The position numbers and the translations under genes are program-made. The notes below the pieces were generated by a model. The model made no database searches. It was not told the DNA's origin and saw only the letters and a program-made list of their open reading frames with translations. Below, piece after piece: positions 1-5,228 of a DNA stretch of 5,228 bases; positions within the stretch are counted from its first letter, which is position 1; each line of letters opens with the position of its first letter. The stretch comes from Actinomycetota bacterium (GTDB taxonomy: Bacteria; Actinomycetota; Acidimicrobiia; Acidimicrobiales; JACDEA01), in contig JACDEA010000198.1 of the NCBI GenBank assembly GCA_013816725.1, forward strand, positions 1 to 5,228. The letters run 5' to 3'.

Positions 1-888
1 CTCGCTTCCCAAGACATCGCCGGCGGCGCCGAACTCATCGTGGTGGACGACGCGTCGACCGATGACACCTGGGTCGTGCTGGAGCGGCTGGCGGAAAGCG
101 CGGCGCTGGCGGTGCGTCCGATGCGCTTGCCGGTCAACGAGGGTCCGGCCACGGCGCGGAACGTCGGCTGGCGCGCGGCGGCGGCGATGCAGATCGCCTT
201 CACCGACGACGACTGTATTCCGCAGCCCGGCTGGCTGGCCGCGCTGGCCGACGGGCTGGGCGACGCTGACCTCGTGCAGGGCCAAACGCGGCCCGATCCC
301 GCCCAGGCCGGCCGGGCCGGCGCCTTCAGCCACTGGATCGAGGTCACCAGTGAGCAGGGTCACTACGAGACGTGCAACATGGCGTACCGCCGCGAGGTTC
401 TCGAGGCCGTGAACGGGTTCGACGAGACCTTTCGCCTGCCGTTCGGTGAGGACCTCGATCTGGCCTGGCGGGCCAAGCAAGGGGGCTTCCGATCGGCCTT
501 TCGGGCCGACGCGCTCGTCTGGCATGACGTGGGCCGATCGAGCTGGACCGCGTACATCCGGCGCATGTCCCGGCGCCGCGACTTCGTGCTGCTGTGCCGG
601 CGCTATCCGGCGCTGCGCGCGTCCTTGGGCATGCGCGTCTTCACCCATCCCACCGCCGTCGCGCTCGTGGCGGTGCTCATCGCCGCGCTGCTCCGTCCCC
701 ACTTGATCCTCTGGCTGACGTTCGCGGCCCTGGCGATTCGCTACGTCACCAAAACGGTCCGCGACACCCTCAAGCCGCAGCGGCCAATCAGCTGGATCGG
801 TGTCGTCCCCGTGCGGCTGGTGGCCGACCTGTACGACGTCACGGTGATGCTGCGAGCATCGGTGCGATACCGAACCCTCGTCATATGA
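1..888 (+). CDS. Family 2 glycosyltransferase, C-terminal part (5' end outside window)
   Basis: The frame is open from base 1 and ends at TGA 886-888, giving 295 residues. The GTG at 40 lies inside the fold (ELIVVDDASTDDT, residues 11-23, is the first nucleotide-binding strand of GT-A family 2 enzymes), so it is not the real start; roughly 20-30 residues are missing on the left. Further GT2 marks are NEGPATARN (about 46-54), the metal/nucleotide-sugar DxD-type motif TDDDC (about 68-72), GFDETF followed by GEDLDLAWR (about 139-156, the catalytic-base ED region), and WHDVGR (about 174-179). The C-terminus has one long or two short hydrophobic stretches (about 218-248), which suggests membrane attachment with the catalytic domain in the cytoplasm. 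Family knowledge predicts transfer of a sugar from a nucleotide donor to a glycan or lipid acceptor. The methyltransferase downstream on the same strand fits a surface polysaccharide locus. Donor and acceptor cannot be read from the sequence. Confidence 0.9.
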   Translation, partial: LASQDIAGGAELIVVDDASTDDTWVVLERLAESAALAVRPMRLPVNEGPATARNVGWRAAAAMQIAFTDDDCIPQPGWLAALADGLGDADLVQGQTRPDPAQAGRAGAFSHWIEVTSEQGHYETCNMAYRREVLEAVNGFDETFRLPFGEDLDLAWRAKQGGFRSAFRADALVWHDVGRSSWTAYIRRMSRRRDFVLLCRRYPALRASLGMRVFTHPTAVALVAVLIAALLRPHLILWLTFAALAIRYVTKTVRDTLKPQRPISWIGVVPVRLVADLYDVTVMLRASVRYRTLVI

Positions 889-979
889 CTTCATCCGCGT
901 CCACCGCGATCTGGATGCCGACCTAGCGCTCTCGCCCGAGTTGGGCCAGACCATCCGCACCCGCTGGTCGGTTTGTCGT

Positions 980-991
980 GTCCACTACGAT
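980..991 (+). promoter_or_regulatory. Candidate -10 promoter element of the methyltransferase (leaderless type)
   Basis: GTCCACTACGAT ends 8 bases before the ATG at 1000. TACGAT (986-991) fits the actinobacterial TANNNT -10 pattern. No convincing TTGAC-like -35 sits 16-18 bases upstream, and no purine-rich ribosome binding site lies between the element and the ATG. A transcript starting the usual 6-9 bases after the -10 would begin at or just before the start codon. The same 9-mer at the same distance precedes purA, which is the main reason to believe it. It lies in the 111-base gap 889-999, where I see no gene. The call is inference from pattern and spacing. Confidence 0.45.
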
Positions 992-999
992 CGTCGGCC

Positions 1000-1686
1000 A
1001 TGGCGGTCATCGTCGACCGGCTTCGACGACGCCCTCGCCCGGCATCGTCCTCCGGCCTCCGCACCGCCCTGCGGCTCCTTCGCAACGAGCTACGCATCGC
1101 GCTGCTGCACCAGATGGCGCGGAGGCGGGCACGAGCCCTCGCCGGCGAGCGCTCCCTCAAGATCCAGCTCGGCTGCGGGCCGAAGCCAAAGCCCGGGTGG
1201 GTCAACGTCGACATGGTGCCGCAGGCCGACTTCCAGCTGGACCTGCGCAAGCCCCTGCCGTTCGCCACCGGGTCAGCCGCGCTGATCTACGCGGAGCACT
1301 TCTTCGAGCACCTCGACCATCCCGGCCCGGCTGCGCCGATGCTGCGCGAGTGCCACCGGATCCTCGAGCCGGGCGGCCGGCTGAGCCTCAGCGTGCCCGG
1401 CGTCGAGTGGCACCTGGAGCGCTACGTCGCGAACGATCGGGAGTGGTTCGACTCCGAGCGAACATCCGGCCAGCGGCCGCCGTGGGTCGAGACGCCCATC
1501 GACAGCCTCAACTACTTCTTTCGCCAGGACGGCGAGCACCGCTACGCGTACGACACCGAGACGCTCTTGCTGCGCGTTGCGCAGGCGGGCTTCGTCGACG
1601 TCGCAACGAGGGACTTCGACCCCGAGCTCGACAGCCCCGACCGTCGATGGTCGTTGTGCGTCGACGGACGCAAGCCCACCGACTGA
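1000..1686 (+). CDS. SAM-dependent methyltransferase (COG4627-like, class I fold)
   Basis: The product is 228 residues from the ATG at 1000. A TTG at 973 in the same frame would add nine residues but lies upstream of the putative -10 element, and neither start has a clear ribosome binding site. Class I methyltransferase motifs appear in order: motif I LKIQLGCG with GWVNVDM (53-72, the SAM-binding glycine loop and the following acidic residue), EHFFEHL (99-105), and ECHRILEPGGRLSLSVPG (117-134). The C-terminal half has NYFFRQDGEHRYAYDTETL and RRWSLCVDGRKP, matching the consensus I remember for the predicted methyltransferase group often found in surface polysaccharide clusters. Residues 8-50 are unusually arginine-rich and amphipathic, possibly for contact with membrane or partner. 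It probably methylates a glycan or lipid-linked intermediate made with the upstream glycosyltransferase, but the substrate is unknown. No transmembrane segment is seen. Confidence 0.85.
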   Translation: MAVIVDRLRRRPRPASSSGLRTALRLLRNELRIALLHQMARRRARALAGERSLKIQLGCGPKPKPGWVNVDMVPQADFQLDLRKPLPFATGSAALIYAEHFFEHLDHPGPAAPMLRECHRILEPGGRLSLSVPGVEWHLERYVANDREWFDSERTSGQRPPWVETPIDSLNYFFRQDGEHRYAYDTETLLLRVAQAGFVDVATRDFDPELDSPDRRWSLCVDGRKPTD

Positions 1687-1714
1687 CGCTGGGGCCAACC
1701 ACGGCTTCGAGCTG

Positions 1715-1740
1715 ATCGGCGTCCACGTTCGCACGCCGAT
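1715..1740. terminator. Hairpin between convergent genes, probable bidirectional transcription end
   Basis: ATCGGCGT (1715-1722) and ACGCCGAT (1733-1740) form a perfect 8-bp inverted repeat around a 10-base loop. It sits between the methyltransferase stop (1686) and the purA stop (1746-1748), so it can fold in both transcripts. No T-run follows on either strand, so it is not a textbook intrinsic terminator. U-less hairpins of this kind are common at gene ends in high-GC actinobacteria, and it could equally be a processing or stability stem. Confidence 0.45.
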
Positions 1741-1745
1741 GGCCG

Positions 1746-3029
1746 CTACACCGCGGCGAAGTGGACGAACTGATCGCGCGACGGACCGACCCCGACCAAA
1801 CGGATCGGTACGCCGGCCTGCTCGGCGATGAGGGCGACGAAGTTCTTGGCCTCGGCCGGCATGTCCGACGGCTCGGTCGCGGTCGATAGATCGGTCCGCC
1901 AGCCCGGAAGTTCCTCATAGATCGGCGTGACCTTGTGCAACACCGACTGGTGGTACGGCAGGTGGTCGTAGCGCTTGCCGTCCAGCTCGTAGGCCACGCA
2001 CACCTTCACGGTGTCGAACGCATCGAGCTTGTCGATCTTGGTGAGCGCGATCTCCGACAAGGAGTTGAGGCGCACGGCTTGGCGCATCATCACCGCGTCG
2101 AACCATCCGACGCGGCGGCGGCGACCCGTCACCGTGCCGAACTCTCGGGCTCGCTCGATGAGCGCGTCGGCCTCCGGTCCGATCAACTCGGTGGGAAATG
2201 GCCCGGCGCCCACCCGCGTGATGTAGCCCTTGGCGATCCCGATGACCCGGTCGATGTCGCGCGGGCCGAGGCCGGCGCCCACGCACGCGCCACCGGCGAC
2301 CGGGTTCGACGACGTCACGAAGGGATAGGTGCCGTGGTCGAGGTCGAGGAACGTGGCCTGCGCGCCTTCGAGCAGCACGTGCTGGCCGGCGTCGAGCGCG
2401 TCGTGAACAAGCCCAACGCAGTCGGCGATCAGGGGCGCGATCCGGGGCGCGTACTCGTCGAGGTAGCGCCCGGCGATGTCGTCGGCGGACAGCGGGAGGC
2501 GGTTGTAGACCTTGGCCAAGATGGCGTTCTTCTCGCGCAGGACGACGTCGAGCTTCTCGCGGAAGATCTTGGCGTCGAGCAGGTCCTGCACGCGCAGGCC
2601 GATGCGGGCCGCCTTGTCGGCGTAGGCCGGGCCGATCCCCCCCAACGTGGTGCCCAACTTGTTCTTGCCGAGGTACCGCTCCGTCACCCGGTCGAGTTCC
2701 TGGTGATACGGCATCACGAGATGGGCGTTGCCGCTGACCCGAAGGCGCGAGCAATCGACGCCTCGGCCCTCGAGCATGTCGATCTCGTTGAGGAGGGTCT
2801 TGGGATCGACGACGACGCCGTTGCCGATGACCGGGACGATGTGGTCGTAGAACACGCCGCTCGGGATCAGCTGGAGCGCAAAGGTCTCGCCGTCGATGAC
2901 GATCGTGTGACCGGCGTTGTGCCCACCCTGGTAGCGGACCACCATCGCCATCTCTTTGGCGATCAGGTCGGTGAGCTTGCCCTTGCCCTCGTCGCCCCAT
3001 TGCGTACCGACGACCACAGTGGCAGGCAC
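1746..3029 (-). CDS. purA: Adenylosuccinate synthetase
   Basis: PurA joins IMP and aspartate at the cost of GTP to give adenylosuccinate, the first committed step from IMP to AMP, in the cytoplasm. The 427-residue product has the normal family length and is complete. Visible motifs are WGDEGKGK (11-18, GTP-binding loop with catalytic Asp13), GGHNAGHT (35-42, with catalytic His41; both match E. coli numbering), GTTLGGIGPAYADK (126-139, IMP-site loop), EGAQATFLDLDHGTYPFVTSS (221-241), GTVTGRRRRVGWFD (298-311), TKID (330-333, guanine recognition) and GVGPSRDQ (413-420). GAQAT in place of the enterobacterial GAQGT agrees with actinobacterial PurA as I remember it. The start is GTG at 3029, since the first strand of the fold begins at once (PATVVVGTQWGDEGKGK). 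No Shine-Dalgarno sequence precedes it, but a -10-like element does. It is convergent with the methyltransferase and lies 38 bases behind the metallopeptidase gene. Confidence 0.98.
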   Translation of the reverse strand: MPATVVVGTQWGDEGKGKLTDLIAKEMAMVVRYQGGHNAGHTIVIDGETFALQLIPSGVFYDHIVPVIGNGVVVDPKTLLNEIDMLEGRGVDCSRLRVSGNAHLVMPYHQELDRVTERYLGKNKLGTTLGGIGPAYADKAARIGLRVQDLLDAKIFREKLDVVLREKNAILAKVYNRLPLSADDIAGRYLDEYAPRIAPLIADCVGLVHDALDAGQHVLLEGAQATFLDLDHGTYPFVTSSNPVAGGACVGAGLGPRDIDRVIGIAKGYITRVGAGPFPTELIGPEADALIERAREFGTVTGRRRRVGWFDAVMMRQAVRLNSLSEIALTKIDKLDAFDTVKVCVAYELDGKRYDHLPYHQSVLHKVTPIYEELPGWRTDLSTATEPSDMPAEAKNFVALIAEQAGVPIRLVGVGPSRDQFVHFAAV

Positions 3030-3037
3030 GTGAGGTA

Positions 3038-3049
3038 ATCGTAGTGCAC
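3038..3049 (-). promoter_or_regulatory. Candidate -10 promoter element of purA (leaderless type)
   Basis: Read on the minus strand, GTGCACTACGAT ends 8 bases before the purA GTG. TACGAT (3038-3043) fits the TANNNT -10 pattern. The 8-base spacer TACCTCAC is not a ribosome binding site, so initiation on a leaderless or nearly leaderless mRNA is plausible. A weak TTGGCG lies 14 bases further upstream, too close for a standard -35. The element sits in the 38-base gap between the metallopeptidase stop and purA, suggesting purA has its own promoter besides any read-through. It matches the element before the methyltransferase at 11 of 12 bases. Confidence 0.5.
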
Positions 3050-3067
3050 GGTCATCCCGCCAACCCC

Positions 3068-4270
3068 TCAGTCACAGGCGGTGACGACGAGCGGGTCGGC
3101 ACCGGTCACCGCCGCCTCGCGCTGCTTGGCCGCCCACCGCCCGAGGACGTCGCGCAACTCGTCGCGATCCTTGGTGGTGTCCATGGTGATGGCGACTCGC
3201 AGGCACGTCACGTCGCCCCGGTCCCACGCCACGTAGCGGTCGCCGCCCCACCCGTCGGCCGCCCGGGCGGCGTCGCCCGGGGACACCGACGACAGCATCA
3301 GTTTCAGGAGGTACTCGCCGACGACCCCCTGATCGATCACGTCGCCGTCGGCCCTGGGCGTGGCGACGGTCTTGGGCCGCTCGCCGGCCAGGAACCGCTC
3401 GGGGTGGATCACCTGCTCGGTGGTGGTGGGCGGCTCCCGGAACGCGGCGTCGACCCGCTCGCTGCCGCCGGCCTTCAGCAGCGCCTCGACGAGGCTCTTG
3501 CCGTCCGTATACGGGAACACCAACAGCTGCGATAGGACCGGCGGAATCACCGCGGGGTTGATGCTCCCGGCCAGCGCGAACTCCTCGGCCGAGGCCTGGC
3601 GGCGCTCGGCGGTGCTCAACGTGTTGCGATAGGCCTCCTCGATGCGAACGGCGTCGCCTTCGGCCACCGCCGAGAAGGTGAGGTCGATCTCGTCGTCCCG
3701 CTTCGCGTATTCGGGGTGCTCGATCTTGAAGTTCTGGTCCTGGAGCGCGTGAGTGATCTCGTGGACGAGGGTTGTGCGGACGAACGGCGTGATCTTCGTC
3801 CCCCGCACGAACAGTTCGGCGGCCTTGGGGTCGTAGACGCCGATGACCGCGGCGCCGAGCAACTCGTCTCGTGCCTTGCGCAGGTCGACGCCCCGCTTCA
3901 GTAGGCCCAGCGCGACCAGCTCGCGCCCGGTCTTGGCCAACTCGGCGTCGTCCTCCTTGGCCAACTGCAGCAATCGTGCCCGGAACGCGGCGTTCGACAG
4001 CAGGGTGAACTTGAGCGGCTGGGTGAACTTCAGCTTGCGGCGCGCCTCCACGAAGGCCTGCAGTTCCTTGACGACCGCGGCCACCGGATCGGGCGCGGTC
4101 GTGCTGGTGGCAGCCGGAGAAACCGACGTGGTCGACGCCGGCACCGACGTGGTCGACGTGGCCGACGCGGCGCTGCGAAGGGCCGGGTGCTCGTCGTCGT
4201 TGACCGTCGCCACCGCGACCGCGTTGCCGACGAGCAGAAGGCCGACGATCGCGGCGAGGACGCGGTGCAC
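3068..4270 (-). CDS. Secreted or membrane-anchored HExxH zinc metallopeptidase, uncharacterised family
   Basis: The product is 400 residues. The start is GTG at 4270: an in-frame TGA lies four codons upstream (4280-4282), so no longer form exists. Residues 4-23 are hydrophobic, giving a signal peptide (possible cleavage after AVA or AVAVA, residues 19-21) or an N-terminal anchor; there is no lipobox cysteine. Residues 35-60 form a Ser/Thr/Ala/Pro-rich linker with a short repeat. The catalytic core has VHEITHALQDQ (zinc ligands His170 and His174, general base Glu171), and AVAEGDA (201-207) offers Glu204 as probable third ligand, as in gluzincins. Two later blocks, TTTEQVIHPERFLAGERP (282-299) and GWGGDRYVAWDRG (340-352), resemble conserved stretches I remember from a family of predicted bacterial and archaeal peptidases without known substrate. 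Cys356 and Cys399 could form a disulfide outside the cell. It follows clpB by 17 bases, so the two are probably co-transcribed. Peptidase activity is inferred from motifs only. Confidence 0.85.
   Translation of the reverse strand: MHRVLAAIVGLLLVGNAVAVATVNDDEHPALRSAASATSTTSVPASTTSVSPAATSTTAPDPVAAVVKELQAFVEARRKLKFTQPLKFTLLSNAAFRARLLQLAKEDDAELAKTGRELVALGLLKRGVDLRKARDELLGAAVIGVYDPKAAELFVRGTKITPFVRTTLVHEITHALQDQNFKIEHPEYAKRDDEIDLTFSAVAEGDAVRIEEAYRNTLSTAERRQASAEEFALAGSINPAVIPPVLSQLLVFPYTDGKSLVEALLKAGGSERVDAAFREPPTTTEQVIHPERFLAGERPKTVATPRADGDVIDQGVVGEYLLKLMLSSVSPGDAARAADGWGGDRYVAWDRGDVTCLRVAITMDTTKDRDELRDVLGRWAAKQREAAVTGADPLVVTACD
4122..4158 (-). repeat. Two-copy 21-base-period direct repeat in the exported peptidase linker
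   Basis: ACCGACGTGGTCGACG occurs at 4122-4137 and again at 4143-4158, a period of 21 bases or seven codons. It encodes STTSVPA then STTSVSP (about residues 39-52) in the low-complexity linker just after the export signal. In-frame tandem duplication that lengthens a flexible spacer is the simple explanation. It looks like a structural tether, not a regulatory element. Confidence 0.7.
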
Positions 4271-4287
4271 CCGTCTACTTCAGCACG

Positions 4288-5228
4288 CTATTTGAGTGCG
4301 ATGGCATCGCCGGCGACATCCACGGTGACCGCGGCACCGTCGGGGTAACGGCCCTCGAGCAAGGCCAGCGCCAACGTGTCGCCGATTTCCTTCTGGATCA
4401 GGCGTTTCAGCGGCCGGGCGCCGTAGTCGGCGTCGTAACCGCGCGTGGCCAGCCAAGCACGGGCGTCGTCGGTGACCTCGAGGTGGAGACCACGGTTGGC
4501 CACCCGGGTGCGCAGGCTGTCGAGCTGGATGTCGACGATCTGCGCGATGTCGTCACGGGTGAGCGCACGGAAGCGGACGATCTCGTCGATGCGGTTGATG
4601 AACTCGGGCTTGAAGAAGTCCCTCGGGTCACCGGGCAGGTTCGATGTCATCACCAGGACAGCGTTGGTGAAGTCGACCGTGCGGCCCTGGCCGTCGGTTA
4701 GCCGCCCGTCGTCGAGCACCTGCAGCAGCACGTTGAACACGTCGCTGTGCGCCTTCTCGATCTCGTCGAGCAGCACGAGCGTGTAGGGGCGGCGTCGCAC
4801 CGCTTCGGTGAGCTGGCCCCCCTCGTCGTATCCCACATAGCCGGGCGGCGCGCCGATGAGGCGCGCGACGGTGTGCTTCTCCTGATACTCGCCCATGTCG
4901 ATGCGGACCATGGCCCGCTCGTCGTCGAAGAGGAATTCGGCCAGCGTGCGAGCCAGCTCGGTCTTGCCCACGCCGGTGGGGCCGAGGAAGAGGAACGAGC
5001 CGATCGGGCGGTGGGGGTCGGACAGCCCCGCCCGGCTGCGGCGGATGGCGTTGGCCACCGCGCTCACGGCCTCGTCCTGGCCGACGACCCGCTCGTGGAG
5101 CACGTCCTCGAGGCGGACCAGCTTGGCCACCTCGCCCTCGAGCAGGCGCGTGACCGGCACACCGGTCCACTTGCTCACCACCTCGGCCACGTCCTCTGGC
5201 TCGACCTCCTCCTTAAGCATCCTCTGGG
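4288..5228 (-). CDS. clpB: ATP-dependent chaperone ClpB, C-terminal AAA+ module (5' end outside window)
   Basis: ClpB is a hexameric cytoplasmic disaggregase that works with DnaK to pull apart aggregated proteins. The frame is open to the right edge. The ATG at 5218-5220 is internal, because LKEEVEPEDVAEVVSKWTGVPV is the usual lead-in to the second AAA+ domain, so the N-domain, AAA1 and coiled middle domain lie outside. Counting from that Met, the module has VVGQDEAV (45-52), Walker A GPTGVGKT (80-87), pore loop GYVGYDEGG (127-135), Walker B LVLLDEIEKAH (148-158), sensor 1 TSN (192-194), arginine finger in PEFINR (R210) and sensor 2 GARPLKR (267-273). All catalytic residues are present. The stretch between sensor 1 and the arginine-finger helix is unusually short (PGDPRDF only). 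ClpA/ClpC are less likely: the lead-in and the VYGARPLKR-type ending fit ClpB, and no ClpP-binding IGF/LGF-type loop is seen in this fragment. It ends 17 bases before the peptidase GTG. Confidence 0.93.
   Translation of the reverse strand, partial: QRMLKEEVEPEDVAEVVSKWTGVPVTRLLEGEVAKLVRLEDVLHERVVGQDEAVSAVANAIRRSRAGLSDPHRPIGSFLFLGPTGVGKTELARTLAEFLFDDERAMVRIDMGEYQEKHTVARLIGAPPGYVGYDEGGQLTEAVRRRPYTLVLLDEIEKAHSDVFNVLLQVLDDGRLTDGQGRTVDFTNAVLVMTSNLPGDPRDFFKPEFINRIDEIVRFRALTRDDIAQIVDIQLDSLRTRVANRGLHLEVTDDARAWLATRGYDADYGARPLKRLIQKEIGDTLALALLEGRYPDGAAVTVDVAGDAIALK

Noticed and set aside
885..926. ATG overlapping the glycosyltransferase stop (ATGA), giving a 13-residue peptide
   Set aside because: The overlap resembles translational coupling, but the peptide is tiny, has no recognisable character and is followed by non-coding sequence. 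Chance is the simpler reading.
973..999. TTG at 973 as an earlier methyltransferase start
   Set aside because: The added residues (MSCPLRSSA) match nothing in the family, there is no ribosome binding site, and this start would overlap the putative -10 element. ATG 1000 is preferred, though not proven.
887..1285. Open frame across the glycosyltransferase-methyltransferase gap, running on inside the methyltransferase in another frame (FIRVHRDLDADLALSPELGQ...)
   Set aside because: The first stretch looks somewhat protein-like, but the only start nearby is a TTG at 941. The frame then runs out of phase through the methyltransferase motifs, and I recognise no family.
1915..3000. Arg/Pro/His-rich frame on the minus strand inside purA, and similar ones inside clpB and the methyltransferase
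   Set aside because: These are alternate-frame translations of GC-rich coding DNA with typical low-complexity RRPRA composition and no domains.
1935..3038. Long open frame (367 codons) on the + strand opposite purA
   Set aside because: It is an exact antisense shadow of a clearly real purA. High-GC codon bias keeps the complementary frame open, and the translation is Val/Asp/Gly/Arg-rich with no recognisable domain.
3032..3067. TTGGCG upstream of purA as a -35 box
   Set aside because: It lies 14 bases from the -10 candidate, shorter than the usual 16-18, and matches the consensus only in its first three bases.

Overview
The window reads as a high-GC bacterial chromosome segment, most likely from Actinomycetota and possibly Acidimicrobiia or a relative. 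The grounds are the strong G/C third-position bias, GTG start codons, the actinobacterial style of PurA (GAQAT and DHGTYPFVTSSNP motifs), the Ser/Thr-rich linker of the exported protein, and a ClpB tail that reads KPEFINRIDEI...IVDIQL. The lineage call is an inference from remembered family features, not from a search.

Left third (1-1686, + strand): the C-terminal part of a family 2 glycosyltransferase that enters from the left edge, then a 111-base gap, then a complete small SAM-dependent methyltransferase of the GWVNVD / EHFFEHL type. This pairing is typical of cell-surface polysaccharide or glycolipid loci, although no substrate can be read from the sequence.

Boundary (1687-1745): 59 bases between convergent genes. 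They hold a perfect 8-bp inverted repeat that probably acts as a shared transcription end.

Right two thirds (1746-5228, - strand): three genes transcribed right to left. First is clpB (only the second AAA+ module is in the window), then after 17 bases a secreted or membrane-anchored HExxH metallopeptidase of an uncharacterised family, then after 38 bases purA (adenylosuccinate synthetase, complete). The spacing allows one transcript, but purA also appears to have its own promoter.

The least expected signal is that the methyltransferase and purA, on opposite strands and functionally unrelated, both have the 9-mer CACTACGAT ending exactly 8 bases before the start codon, with no Shine-Dalgarno sequence. 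This looks like a -10 element giving leaderless or nearly leaderless mRNAs. A second point of interest is the very short segment between sensor 1 and the arginine finger in ClpB. I see no mobile element, CRISPR array, RNA gene or clearly new defence or biosynthetic system here; most of the window is ordinary core-genome content.
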